Source: a bacterium
Lineage (GTDB): Bacteria > Myxococcota_A > UBA9160 > SZUA-336
Reading direction: 5' to 3'
Assembly: GCA_024226335.1 (NCBI GenBank)
Contig: JAAELY010000049.1
Coordinates: 1 to 49,144, forward strand
DNA length: 49,144 nt
The notes under the pieces were generated by a model. The model worked only from the letters and a program-made list of their open reading frames with translations. It had not been told where the DNA came from and made no database searches. The position numbers and the translations under genes are program-made. Of the stretch, positions 8,739 through 17,640 are shown piece by piece. Each line of letters begins with the position of its first letter. Within the stretch, counting starts at the first letter, position 1.

Positions 8739-10086
8739 CCGCTTCGAGTACCAGCGGCGGCTGTGCATCGCGTAGCTCAGCGAGTCGCGACTGCTTTGTT
8801 TCCTCGAAACGCTCTCGTGCCTTCACGGAGATAGGCTCGCCCATCGGGAACTTGACCTTGCTCGGGTCTTGGAAACGCCCCGCGTACTTCAAGCGGTAGT
8901 CGAGATGCGGACCCGTCGCCAGACCGGTCTTTCCGACATAGCCGATCACACGCTTCTGCTCCACACGCATTCCACGCTTGAGATCCTTGGCGTAACGCGA
9001 CAAGTGGCCGTAGTACGAGGTGTACCCGTTGTTGTGACGGATCTTCACCAGGCGGCCGAAGCCCCCACTCCAGCCTACGAAACTGACCTCGCCACCGGCT
9101 ACGGCCCAAACCGGCGTTCCGGTTGGTGCGGCGTAGTCGATGCCTTCGTGGGGTCGACGGATCTTCAGGATCGGGTGCAGTCGGGATTTCGAGTATCGAG
9201 AACTGATTCGTGTGTAGTGGACGGGAGCGCGCAGGAAAGGTCGCCGAACGGAGTTCCCATCCGGGGTGTAGTAGTTCCCCTCACCTTCATCGTCTTCGAA
9301 GTACACGGCCACGAAAGTTCGCTGGGCAGCGCGGTACTCGGCGGCCAGGATCTTCCCGTAGCGCACGAAGCCATCGCGATCGTAGAACTTTTCGAATACC
9401 AGTCGGAATTCGTCGCCAGGTCGTGATTGCGTAGAGAAGTCCACGTCCCAGACGAAGATGTCGGCAAAGCTCTGAACCAGATTCCAGTGCTCACCCAGGC
9501 CGAGGACTGCCTTCGATAGTGAGTTATCGATGACGCCACCGAGCTGCACCACGCGTCGTTCGAGAGGGACCTTGGCTTCACTCGCCGCAAGCATGCCTTC
9601 GGAATTGGCTTCGACCCGGTAAATCTTGCGCCGGCCACGTTGAAACTCGAATGAAATGATCTCGCCGCGGTCATCGCGAATCAGTGCGAAGAAGTCACCC
9701 GCATGCGCTCCGCGGAAATCGAATACGGGTCTCATCGCCTCGGCGATCGTGTGCACGGTTCCCGCGGGAACTCCCATGGAGGCCAGCGAGCTGGCGATCG
9801 AACCGCCGGCGGTTACGCGACCCGTCACGACGTCCAGCTCCGAAGAACGCACGGGTACTTCGGGGGGTTTCGAATTCTCGGACGGAAAGGCGATCTGTTC
9901 GACCAACGGATTCTCGGACCGGAAGGGCTCACCTGCGGCGGCTGCAGCGGGATCGGCGGCCCGATCCTCACCGTCGAGCACGAGGTAGGAAAACAGGGCA
10001 CAGAACGCAAAGACACCCAAAGCCACCGCCAGGAAAACGGGGCGATGCCCGAGCAACGGAATCCACGCCAGTGGGCCACCCACCAT
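8731..10086 (-). CDS. membrane-anchored M23 family metallopeptidase
   Basis: This is a probable cell-wall endopeptidase or regulator of division amidases. One N-terminal transmembrane helix (RPVFLAVALGVFAFCALFSY) is followed by a low-complexity linker, then an OapA/LysM-like central region (SELDVVTGRVTAGGSIASSL). The LytM/M23 domain carries zinc ligands and catalytic His in HEGIDYAAPTGTPV, YYGHLSRY and GPHLDYRL, so all expected residues are present. The start is ambiguous: ATG 10086 (weak GAGAG 11 nt upstream) is used here, but TTG 10122 behind AGAGGG and ATG 10173 keep the same frame. The 3' end overlaps the convergent symporter gene. Confidence 0.9.
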   Translation of the reverse strand: MVGGPLAWIPLLGHRPVFLAVALGVFAFCALFSYLVLDGEDRAADPAAAAAGEPFRSENPLVEQIAFPSENSKPPEVPVRSSELDVVTGRVTAGGSIASSLASMGVPAGTVHTIAEAMRPVFDFRGAHAGDFFALIRDDRGEIISFEFQRGRRKIYRVEANSEGMLAASEAKVPLERRVVQLGGVIDNSLSKAVLGLGEHWNLVQSFADIFVWDVDFSTQSRPGDEFRLVFEKFYDRDGFVRYGKILAAEYRAAQRTFVAVYFEDDEGEGNYYTPDGNSVRRPFLRAPVHYTRISSRYSKSRLHPILKIRRPHEGIDYAAPTGTPVWAVAGGEVSFVGWSGGFGRLVKIRHNNGYTSYYGHLSRYAKDLKRGMRVEQKRVIGYVGKTGLATGPHLDYRLKYAGRFQDPSKVKFPMGEPISVKARERFEETKQSRLAELRDAQPPLVLEAAM

Positions 10087-10334
10087 GCGAGAATTTTCTC
10101 TCGTGTTTCTACGAACGATCAAAGCACCCTCTGTTTCCACCTGGCCAGGTCTACCCAGACCAGACACCACCATCGCCGCAGTGGAATGCGGTAATGCGTC
10201 TTCTCGCGACCAGAATTGACCAGGTCAGACAGAATGGATGGCCTATAGTGCCCTGCCAGGCAAGAGAAATGTACCCTGTTATTCTTACGCGAGAGCGACG
10301 CAACTTGACCACTTTCCGTTTCTGAGTCGGTAGT

Positions 10335-11708
10335 TTGCTGGCCGGAGTTGCACGCAAAGAAATCACACCTTCGATCGGTGTGGAGCTGATGGGCTATGGA
10401 GCGCGGGTGGGGGCGGCCCGAAACGTCGCTCAGCCGCTCTTCACCCGAGCCCTCTTCCTTTCCCCGGAAGACCCGCAACATACCGGAATCATTATTGTTT
10501 CTGCCGATCTCTGCCTCATGGGACCCGGCCAGGCGGAGCTTCTCCGCAGGCAGATCGAGCAGTCGACCCGTGTTCCCGTACACAGAGTGCTGGTCGCCTG
10601 CACCCATACTCACTCGGGTCCCGAGACAGGACTGGCTGACTTCAACTCCGGGCGCGAACTGCCCGAGCACGTGGCTCCGATGATGGACGGAATCGTCGAA
10701 GCCGCGCGACTGGCCTGGCAGAAACGGCGCCCGGCCCGCTTCGGTTGGTCGACCGGCCGGGCCCCGATCGGCCGCAACCGGCGCGTTGCCGATGATCCCG
10801 TCGACTCCCAGGTTGGGGTTCTCAGGGTTGTCGATGCGCGCGGAGCGCCGATGGCGGTCCTGTTCCAACACGCTTGTCACGGAACGGTTCTCGGGCACGA
10901 CAATCTCGACCTCTCCCCGGATTGGGCTGGACTTGCGGCGGCGCGCATCGAATCGGAGACCGGCGCGATCGCGCCCTTCCTGCTCGGTGCACACGCCGAT
11001 ATCGATCCCCGCACGCGGGGGTTGATGGACATCGCGATTTCCGGCCAGAGCATCGGGGTCGGTCACGATGGCGTCCGCGTCTTGGGAGCTGAAGTCGCAG
11101 ACAGCGTGCTGGCCGCGCTCGACGATGCCGTTCCAGTCGATGCACCCGTAGACGCGGCCACCGCTGAAGTGCCGCTCATGCTTCATCTCGGCGATCTTTC
11201 ACCCGACGAAGAACGCGCGCAATTCACTGAACGCAAGAAAGAGATCGCGGCGCTGCTCGGCGTGGACGTCGACGAAGTACCGCGTCTGGCATCGCTGTGG
11301 AACGCGGCAGATCACCTGGTCGCGACTCTTCCGGTCAGGGAAGCGCGCGAACGGATCGCTCGAGTCCGGGAGTACGTGAGAGACAAATCTGCACCCTTTT
11401 TCGTCGGCGGCAAGCGGCGGCTTGATGTCGAGATCCAGGTGCTGCGGGTTGGCGAAGCTGCCCTACTCGCGCTTCCGGTCGAACCGACGACCCGGGTCGG
11501 ACTCGACTGGAAGGCGCGCAGTCTTCCGTCGACGATCGGAAGCGTCGTGGGCATCGGCAACGGATGGTTGCGTTATCTGCCACATGCCGACGACCTGTCG
11601 CATCCATGCGCGCACCAGCACTACGAGGTGCTATCGAGTCTTTTCGCGCCGGATAGTTGTGAGCGTCTGCTCGAGGCTGGCGATCGGCTGCGGACGCGTC
11701 TGTTCTGA
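10335..11708 (+). CDS. neutral/alkaline ceramidase-like protein (N-terminal ceramidase domain)
   Basis: The 457-residue protein resembles the N-terminal catalytic region of neutral/alkaline non-lysosomal ceramidases. It opens with AGVARKEITPSIGVELMGYG and carries THTHSGPET (predicted zinc-site His pair) and FQHACHGTVLG (further metal His). The C-terminal immunoglobulin-like domain of true ceramidases is absent and no signal peptide is visible. It may therefore be a cytoplasmic hydrolase with another amide or ester substrate. The start is TTG at 10335, because a TGA in frame at 10323 blocks any longer form; no good ribosome site is seen. It is flanked by genes on the opposite strand and probably monocistronic. 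Confidence 0.8.
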   Translation: MLAGVARKEITPSIGVELMGYGARVGAARNVAQPLFTRALFLSPEDPQHTGIIIVSADLCLMGPGQAELLRRQIEQSTRVPVHRVLVACTHTHSGPETGLADFNSGRELPEHVAPMMDGIVEAARLAWQKRRPARFGWSTGRAPIGRNRRVADDPVDSQVGVLRVVDARGAPMAVLFQHACHGTVLGHDNLDLSPDWAGLAAARIESETGAIAPFLLGAHADIDPRTRGLMDIAISGQSIGVGHDGVRVLGAEVADSVLAALDDAVPVDAPVDAATAEVPLMLHLGDLSPDEERAQFTERKKEIAALLGVDVDEVPRLASLWNAADHLVATLPVREARERIARVREYVRDKSAPFFVGGKRRLDVEIQVLRVGEAALLALPVEPTTRVGLDWKARSLPSTIGSVVGIGNGWLRYLPHADDLSHPCAHQHYEVLSSLFAPDSCERLLEAGDRLRTRLF

Positions 11709-11740
11709 GAGAAACACGCTTTGCTGAAAGCGCGCGTTTT

Positions 11741-13036
11741 CTACTGCAACTCCTGAATGCCCTGATGCAGAAGATCGAAGAGCGGTTCGATCTCGGACTT
11801 CTCCAGACACGAAAACGCTACGCGAATATCGCTGGCGCCGATTGCGATCAAACCCACGCCATACTTTTCCAGCAAGTGGAGGCGCAGCTTCTCGGCGTCG
11901 ACACCCTTCACGTCGACACACATGAAGTAGCCGGCGTTGAACGGGTAGATGTCCCAGCTATCGCGGTAAGCCTCGCGAAGCGAGACCTCCCGTACCTCGA
12001 GCGCACGCGCCTTCAGGATCTCGAATTTCTCGCGGCGCTCAGCATCAATCGTCGGTGATCGCAATGCGGCCAGCACGACGCTCTGCGAAGAATGTGTGCA
12101 GTTGCTGATCCCACCGCGAATCGCTCCCATGACCTTCTTCTCGAGTGCGGCGAGTGCGGCTTCGGGATCACCCGTCACCGGCGGTGCGAACGTGATGAAA
12201 CCGCATCGCAGGCCCCAGACGAACAACTCCTTGGTCGCACCATCGAGCTTCACGGTCAGCACGTTCTCGTGGATGTTCGAAAGCAATCCGAACGGCGACT
12301 CCTGAATCGCAGCGTCATCGAAAACCAGACCGAAATAGGCATCGTCACAAACCACGAGCAGCTTCTGTCCAGCAGTTGCGGCCTCGATGACCGCATCTCG
12401 GATGCCCTCGACCTCGGCTCGCGTCGGCATGTAGCCGGTCGGATTGTTCGGGAAGTTGAGCAACACAATGCTCTTGCCCGAACCGGCCAGGAGTGTTTCG
12501 CGCAATCCGGCCACGTTGAAGCCACTGCCATCGTAGGTGGGAAAGGTCTCCACCTTTGCGCCGAGTCGCACCTCGTAGGTGAGGCGGTAGTTTCCCCAGA
12601 GTTTGTCGGGCAGGACGATGCGGTCACCGGGATCCACGAACAGGTCGCCGACGAGCGAGAGCCCGTGGGTGATCGCATGGGTTACGACCGGCGTGCCAAA
12701 AGTAACCCCTGACAGACTGGGATTCTCGCGCAGCAGCTTCTCGCGCCAAGCCTTGCGCAACTCCGGCTTTCCAGCCGCCGGGGCATAACGCACGGCTTCG
12801 GCCGGGCTGATGCCCGAGTAGTGTTCGAGCACCGCAGCGAGCGCCATCGGACCGTGGTCTTCAGTGGCTTCGCCGATCGTCGCGTTGAAGCGATGAGCCT
12901 TTTCGCGAGCCTCCGCCGATTGCGAGAGGATGCCCTTGGGGAAATAGAGCGCGCGTCCGCGCTCCGAGAGCAGCGAAAACATGGTTGGACACGCGGACTG
13001 GATCTGTTCGTTGAGTTGTGTAGCTAGGGGGTTCAT
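11741..13036 (-). CDS. class I/II PLP-dependent aminotransferase
   Basis: This fold-type I aminotransferase is 431 residues from ATG 13036. Visible features are the substrate/PLP region YAPAAGKPELRKAW, the PLP phosphate contact TFGTPVVTHAITHGLS, NFPNNPTGYMPT (Asn/Pro of the active site), CDDAYFGLVFDD, and the Schiff-base Lys in DGATKELFVWGLRCGF. The C-terminal Arg lies in SDIRVAFSCLE. The amino donor cannot be inferred. Family members often start MNPLAxxLN, which favours ATG 13036 over the longer GTG form at 13087. It lies 117 nt downstream of the GNAT gene on the same strand. Confidence 0.9.
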   Translation of the reverse strand: MNPLATQLNEQIQSACPTMFSLLSERGRALYFPKGILSQSAEAREKAHRFNATIGEATEDHGPMALAAVLEHYSGISPAEAVRYAPAAGKPELRKAWREKLLRENPSLSGVTFGTPVVTHAITHGLSLVGDLFVDPGDRIVLPDKLWGNYRLTYEVRLGAKVETFPTYDGSGFNVAGLRETLLAGSGKSIVLLNFPNNPTGYMPTRAEVEGIRDAVIEAATAGQKLLVVCDDAYFGLVFDDAAIQESPFGLLSNIHENVLTVKLDGATKELFVWGLRCGFITFAPPVTGDPEAALAALEKKVMGAIRGGISNCTHSSQSVVLAALRSPTIDAERREKFEILKARALEVREVSLREAYRDSWDIYPFNAGYFMCVDVKGVDAEKLRLHLLEKYGVGLIAIGASDIRVAFSCLEKSEIEPLFDLLHQGIQELQ

Positions 13037-13153
13037 GGCGCGCAGCAGATTAGCAGCCCGCCGGAAGGCCCGCCCCCACTGGCCCACCTTCTCCAGCCGT
13101 TCCGACCCGCACCAGCAGGTGCCGGGACTCGCAAACGCGTCACGAAGCGTCTC

Positions 13154-13636
13154 TCAGGTGCTGGGCAACTCGAGCACACGCGAGCGCTCCACGAAACGAT
13201 GCCGTTCCCAGAACCGCTGACCCTCGAGATTCGCGCTCTCGACCCTGACCGCAATTCCCGCTGTGTCGAAGTCCTTCAGGGAGTCCCGAGCGTATTCCAC
13301 GAGTGCGCTGCCCAGACCCAGCCGACGCTGCTCCTCGCGCACGAAGAGTTCGTGAATCCAGGAAACCGCCGACGAGCGCAGGGCGGCGTTGCCCGGGATC
13401 TCGGATTCGGCGAAGAGAAAACCGTCAATCCGTCGCTCACACTCGACCACCAGGATGAAACATGCGGGATTCTGAATGCCGCGCTGAATCTCCGACTTCA
13501 ACGTCCGTAACAATTCAGAGGCGGGCGGATGATCGGAACCGAGCGCGCGGTGGTACTCGATCAACTGCAACCAGAGCCGCAACACTTCAGTGCGGTCTGC
13601 GAGAGAAGCCCTGCGTATCTGGTGGTGCTCGCCCAT
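13154..13636 (-). CDS. GNAT family N-acetyltransferase
   Basis: The 160-residue single-domain GNAT protein has the typical order: N-terminal IRRASLADRTEVLRLW, a central strand FILVVECERRIDGFLF, then motif A around ELFVREEQRRLGLGSALVEYA (acetyl-CoA pyrophosphate loop, RRLGLGSAL). The C-terminal motif is SANLEGQRFWERHRFVE. The acceptor substrate is unknown. The ATG at 13636 lies 5 nt after the stop of the upstream exported-protein gene, so the two are co-transcribed. Confidence 0.88.
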   Translation of the reverse strand: MGEHHQIRRASLADRTEVLRLWLQLIEYHRALGSDHPPASELLRTLKSEIQRGIQNPACFILVVECERRIDGFLFAESEIPGNAALRSSAVSWIHELFVREEQRRLGLGSALVEYARDSLKDFDTAGIAVRVESANLEGQRFWERHRFVERSRVLELPST

Positions 13637-13641
13637 GGGAG

Positions 13642-14319
13642 CTACTTGACGACCCGGCGCTCCTTGGACCGAATCAGGCGTAGGCTGCCCTGCTTCGTGT
13701 CCTCGGAATAGCGACCGATCAGATCTCCTTCAGGGGTCTTCTCGGTGATCTCGTAGATGATCGCCTCCTCCATCTCACCTAGCATTTCGCTCCCGCCCGA
13801 GAGCGAGTCCGTCACCAGGATGCGCACTTTCTCCGGCAAAAAGGCGATCTTCCAGATCTGGGTGAAACTCATCGTCATGGCCCCACCCGAACCCATCGGT
13901 GGAGGCGATGCAAAGCCCTTCTCGTGATTCCCTTTGAGCCTCTTGGATTTCATGGCGCGAGAAGCCACATCCAGATTCGTGCGCAACGCATCCAGGACTC
14001 CGCCCTCCGGTTGCCAGACTTGATGGGAGCGCATCGCGAAACGCCGAAGCTCCTCGGACCCCTTGTCGAATACGACGTAGGGATAGCTCTGGATGGTCAG
14101 CTTGTTCTCACCGGCCTCGATCGACCAGGCGAAATCCTTGAACTTGGTGATCGACTTGTCCTCGGACCGACTGTCCTTGTAGTGCACCAGCACGTACCAG
14201 TCGCCGGTGAGGTCGAGTTTGGACAGATCCTCGGCCCTGGCGAGGCCGGGGCCTGCGACCAGCAGGAGAGCGAGAGTCCAGCTCAGAAGTCCGATGGGGC
14301 TGAATTCGATTTTCGTCAT
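13642..14319 (-). CDS. exported protein of unknown function
   Basis: The 225-residue protein has a clear Sec signal peptide (MTKIEF, hydrophobic LLSWTLALLLVAGPGLA, cleavage near ARAED). The mature part starts LDLTGDWYVLVHYKD, which with later alternating strands (YPYVVFDKG, LIGRYSEDTKQGSLRLI) suggests a small lipocalin-like or calycin-type beta barrel. That is a guess from pattern only. ATG at 14319 has GGAG 5 nt upstream. It heads the group with the GNAT and aminotransferase genes. Confidence 0.75.
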   Translation of the reverse strand: MTKIEFSPIGLLSWTLALLLVAGPGLARAEDLSKLDLTGDWYVLVHYKDSRSEDKSITKFKDFAWSIEAGENKLTIQSYPYVVFDKGSEELRRFAMRSHQVWQPEGGVLDALRTNLDVASRAMKSKRLKGNHEKGFASPPPMGSGGAMTMSFTQIWKIAFLPEKVRILVTDSLSGGSEMLGEMEEAIIYEITEKTPEGDLIGRYSEDTKQGSLRLIRSKERRVVK

Positions 14320-14636
14320 TGAGACTCCAGTATAGCCGGCCCCTTCGAGGCCTGACCGCGAGGTCCGACTGCGAAGCTCAGACGCGCACTCCGGGCGGCA
14401 GATTCGCGGAATTGAGGCACCGTCCACAGGAACTGTGGTGTAAACTCGTCGCCAGGTACGGTAACGAACCCCCTTTTCTCCTCCTGGGCACTGCCGCGGG
14501 CCTTTTCGCGACCGCCGGCAGATTTCGAGCTTTTCCGGGGGGTCGTGGCAACCGGTCGCGGATGGTTTGCGTGCGGCACGGATGTTGCGCGGTCTGAGAC
14601 CGGAAAACTGCGACTTGCGCTGGAGAATGGTCTGTA
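14320..14636. other. divergent intergenic region
   Basis: These 317 nt lie between two divergent genes. A small hairpin CCACAG-GAA-CTGTGG sits near 14425-14439. No well-spaced -35/-10 pair was found on either strand, and no convincing small gene. GGAG about 11 nt before 14637 is the ribosome site of the plus-strand gene. Confidence 0.5.
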
Positions 14637-16640
14637 ATGTCGACGATCTGGATCGTTTCGGAGGATCGAGCTTGGCTGGACAGCCTCGCCTACCACCTCC
14701 GCGCGCTCGGCGAGGTCTGGACTGGACCGCCCGAACGCGGGCATTGGCGGGGTGCGGAGACGCCGGACCTGATTGCGCTTCTCGGAGTCGACGCGGCCAG
14801 CGGTGATCTGTCGGGGCTCGAGCGTCTGCTGGACTTCATTCGCGGCGTGCCACACCTCGGCCGGTCGCCCCAACCACTGATCTACGCTGAACCGCCTGGA
14901 AGCCACCCGTCGGGGGAGACCGCGCGGCGCCTGATCGACGATCGCAAGATCGCGCTCGCGAGCTGGCCTCTGGAACCGGACGACCTGGTCGACCTCGGCG
15001 CACGTTTGCTGCAGACGAACGAGTTGCCCATCTCGCTGCGCGAGCGGGAACGACGCGACTGGGTCGGGGAACGCGTCGAAATTCTGTACGCGGATCTCGA
15101 TCTTCCGGCTCTGCGTCAAGCCGTCAATCCGCGCAACGCAGCGCGCCCGGTCTTGCTGCTGGGCGAACCGGGGACCCGACGCGGCCTGCTGGCGCGTTAC
15201 GTCCACAATCTGGCAGAGCCTGCGCGTGACCGCTTGATCGTGTTACCGGCAGCGGATCTCTCTGCCCACGAACTCGAACGCCGAGTCCTCGGCGAGAGCG
15301 TTGGAGAGCGCGTCACGTTGTTTCTTTCCGGCCTCGAACGCGCGGATCACGCGCGTCAGGAAGAGATCGCCGAGTTCCTGGGCGCCAGCGGCGCTCTGGG
15401 CATCGAACAGATCCGCTGGCTGGCATCGGCGGCGCGGACGGCCGGGTTGGCGCCCGGGTTGCGCGGGCTGCCGTGGATTCGCGTTGAGCTGCCGTCACTC
15501 CGCAACCGCGCGGACCGGGAACCGCTCATCCGCTCCCTGGCCCGGGCCTGGTCGAAGCGAAGCGGTCGCGAGGTCGAGTTCGACGCAGAGGCTCTCACGG
15601 TTTTGACGCGTTACGCGTGGCCCGGCAATCTGCGGGAACTCGAGTCCGTGATCGACGCGAGTTGCTCCGCGGCAAGCGGCTCGAACGTGCGCGCGGAAGA
15701 TGTCCAGCTCGGACCTCGAGGTGTCGCTCCGGTTGCCCGCGTCACGCCCGAAGAAGACTCGCCAGAAGCCGATTTTGCAACCGGGAGCCTGGATGAACTC
15801 ACCGAGAGCACGTTCTCGGACCTGGACGAGGCCGAATTCGGCCCTCTGGCCAATGAAATCGAACTGGAACCCGGGGACGAAGATCTCGAACTCGACGTGG
15901 TCGAACCCCTGCGGGCCGTGCACCTGGAAGCGGTCGAGGAGGAACCCGAAGCCGCGACTGATCCGGCGTCGGACCCAGGACCCGGCACTTCGGAGCTTCC
16001 TCGACTGACCGAGGTCATGCCCGCACTCGCCCAGGAGATCCGCCTGCCGCTGCGTGCGATCCGCACCTGCGCCAATCTGGTCGATCAACAACCAGACGAC
16101 GCGAGTCGCCGGCAAGAGCTGGCAACCCTGTTCGAAAACGATCTCGGGCGACTCGAAGAAATCCTGACGCGACTCGAAACGTATTCAAAGTTCGGCCGCG
16201 CGGAGGAGCAGAGCTTTGATCTGGCCGCGAGCGTCGCTTCTGAACTCGACGCCCATCACGAAACCGTGCGCTCCAAAGCCCTGGTCGTGCTTCGAGAACT
16301 CGATCATGACGCACCCCAGACGCGCGGCGACGAGACTCAAGTCCGCTTTGCAATCGGCAGTTTGCTGAGCCGTGCATTGCGTATGGTTCCAGCGCGCGGC
16401 GATCTCTACGTGGGCAGCAAGTTCCTGCCCGCTGCGAACGACAGGGCCGGACGGCACCGGCTGCTGATTCGATTCCACAGCCCGGAAGAAGTTCTGGTCG
16501 GACCAGATGACGGGCCAGAACCCCGGATCCCGATCGAGGTCATGCTGGCGCGGGAGTTGATCGAACGCAGCGGCGGACGCTTCGCCGTAGATGCGTCAGG
16601 TGCTCAAGACAACCTGATCCTCGTCGAACTCGGCGGCTAA
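14637..16640 (+). CDS. degenerate AAA+/histidine kinase-like fusion protein
   Basis: The 667-residue protein appears to combine four modules. Residues 1-125 resemble a receiver fold without a clear phospho-acceptor. Residues 165-340 resemble the sigma54-activator AAA+ domain: Walker A is broken (LLGEPGTRRG at 174-183, no GK[T/S/E]), Walker B reads LFLSGL instead of LFLDEI (228-233), and GAFTGA is missing, yet the ending YAWPGNLRELESVI (326-339) is intact. Residues 365-450 are an acidic linker. Residues 455-667 resemble a histidine kinase: DHp AQEIRLPLRAIR (465-476) has Gln at the usual His, and the N-box GSLLSRALRMVP lacks the usual Asn. It therefore probably acts as a non-catalytic scaffold or sensor. 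It starts at ATG 14637 and is followed by an unknown gene and tat genes. Confidence 0.75.
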   Translation: MSTIWIVSEDRAWLDSLAYHLRALGEVWTGPPERGHWRGAETPDLIALLGVDAASGDLSGLERLLDFIRGVPHLGRSPQPLIYAEPPGSHPSGETARRLIDDRKIALASWPLEPDDLVDLGARLLQTNELPISLRERERRDWVGERVEILYADLDLPALRQAVNPRNAARPVLLLGEPGTRRGLLARYVHNLAEPARDRLIVLPAADLSAHELERRVLGESVGERVTLFLSGLERADHARQEEIAEFLGASGALGIEQIRWLASAARTAGLAPGLRGLPWIRVELPSLRNRADREPLIRSLARAWSKRSGREVEFDAEALTVLTRYAWPGNLRELESVIDASCSAASGSNVRAEDVQLGPRGVAPVARVTPEEDSPEADFATGSLDELTESTFSDLDEAEFGPLANEIELEPGDEDLELDVVEPLRAVHLEAVEEEPEAATDPASDPGPGTSELPRLTEVMPALAQEIRLPLRAIRTCANLVDQQPDDASRRQELATLFENDLGRLEEILTRLETYSKFGRAEEQSFDLAASVASELDAHHETVRSKALVVLRELDHDAPQTRGDETQVRFAIGSLLSRALRMVPARGDLYVGSKFLPAANDRAGRHRLLIRFHSPEEVLVGPDDGPEPRIPIEVMLARELIERSGGRFAVDASGAQDNLILVELGG

Positions 16641-16660
16641 CTGCGCTAGCGTGCGCTCTC

Positions 16661-17182
16661 TTGGGAGCCGCTGCAAAGAAGCTCGCTGCAACTGTGATCG
16701 GCGTCGATGTCGACGGCGATGCCGTGGTTGTCCGCTATGCGCCCAGGCGCGGATCTCCCAACGAAATCGAAGACCGAATCGTCCTGGCCCCGAAGGGTGA
16801 AATGATCGCGGTCAACGGCGTTGGGCGACTCCTGCGGATTCTGAAGGCCGCTCGCGTCAGAGCGCCGCGGGATCCCTACAACGAATGCGCCGACCCGAAC
16901 CGAGCGGCGACGCTACTCCACAAGTGCCGTGGCGTCATAGTGGATCTGCACGTGGCGCGCCGTTTCAACCGAGGCCTCAAGATCTGGACCGAAGAGGGTG
17001 TCGAGCGCATCAGCGGAGTGATCGATTACACCGAAACACCAGATGCACTCGAGATTCGTCGACGTGGAGGTCGGTCCGTCTTGAACATCCCAAAACTGAA
17101 CATCATCCGCTTTGAACTCTCCTCTGAGGAGTACTACGTCGTGACTTCAATCGAGGCTTCATCACGATTTCCCTTGCGGTAA
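16661..17182 (+). CDS. protein of unknown function
   Basis: The 173-residue soluble protein is not recognised. It begins with a strand-rich segment (VIGVDVDGDAVVVRYAP), then IVLAPKGEMIAVNGVGRLLRIL. Later parts include CRGVIVDLHVARRFNRGLKIW and IDYTETPDALEIRRRGG, so a mixed alpha/beta fold is likely. TTG at 16661 is the first usable start in the open frame; GTG at 16694 (IGVDVDGD) is an alternative. It begins 20 nt after the degenerate kinase gene on the same strand, so the two may be co-expressed. The next 194 nt before tatA/B show no gene. Confidence 0.6.
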   Translation: MGAAAKKLAATVIGVDVDGDAVVVRYAPRRGSPNEIEDRIVLAPKGEMIAVNGVGRLLRILKAARVRAPRDPYNECADPNRAATLLHKCRGVIVDLHVARRFNRGLKIWTEEGVERISGVIDYTETPDALEIRRRGGRSVLNIPKLNIIRFELSSEEYYVVTSIEASSRFPLR

Positions 17183-17376
17183 CGTCGCATTACTGACTAG
17201 TCTTCGTACCCAGGTACGGGTAGTTGCCGCCAGGTACTGCAGAACTTTCTGCTGGGGGGTAGGAGAGTTCGAGGTACAGGGCGGCACCCCGTACCGGTTG
17301 CGTTTGACGGAACGCGCTACCTTCTAACCCTCGTCGAGTTCCTCTCGCCGAGTTCAGACGGAGGCGGAAACAGAAC

Positions 17377-17640
17377 GTGTTCGGCATCGGAATGCCTGAG
17401 CTCCTGATGATTCTGGTGGTGGCACTTCTAGTGCTCGGACCGAAGCGTCTACCCGAGATCGCTCGCTCCCTCGGGCGGGGCATGTCGGAGTTCCGCCGTG
17501 CCTCCAACGAGCTGCGTTCGACTCTCAGCGAACCTCTCGAGAAACCGGCCGACTCGCGCCCCGAACCTGCACCTGCACCTGCACCTGCAGGAGCGCCGGA
17601 GAGCGAAAAGCCATCGGAAACCAAATCGGCTGATGACTGA
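17377..17640 (+). CDS. tatB: Sec-independent translocase TatA/TatB family subunit
   Basis: The 87-residue protein has the Tat A/B layout: a short N-terminal helix with Glu at position 8 (MFGIGMPELLMILVVALLVL), the hinge GPKRLPEIA, an amphipathic helix RSLGRGMSEFRRASNELRSTL, and a Pro/Ala-rich polar tail. The GxPE start and GPKRLPE hinge resemble TatB slightly more than TatA. It is followed immediately by tatC, and with it would form the translocon for folded twin-arginine substrates in the inner membrane. No second TatA is present here. The start is GTG at 17377 with GGAGG about 12 nt upstream. The tail contains a short run of CCTGCA hexamers (17565-17589) coding Pro-Ala repeats. Confidence 0.85.
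   Translation: MFGIGMPELLMILVVALLVLGPKRLPEIARSLGRGMSEFRRASNELRSTLSEPLEKPADSRPEPAPAPAPAGAPESEKPSETKSADD

Noticed and set aside
10216-10249. TTGACC ... TATAGT as a promoter for the ceramidase-like gene
   Set aside because: The spacer is 22 nt, well outside 16-18, and no other support was found.
10119-11186. 355-codon open frame on the minus strand
   Set aside because: It is antisense to the ceramidase-like gene and without recognisable motifs.
17565-17589. CCTGCA hexamer run as a phase-variation tract
   Set aside because: The unit is six bases, so length changes keep frame, and it lies in the Pro-Ala tail of the Tat protein where variation is tolerated.
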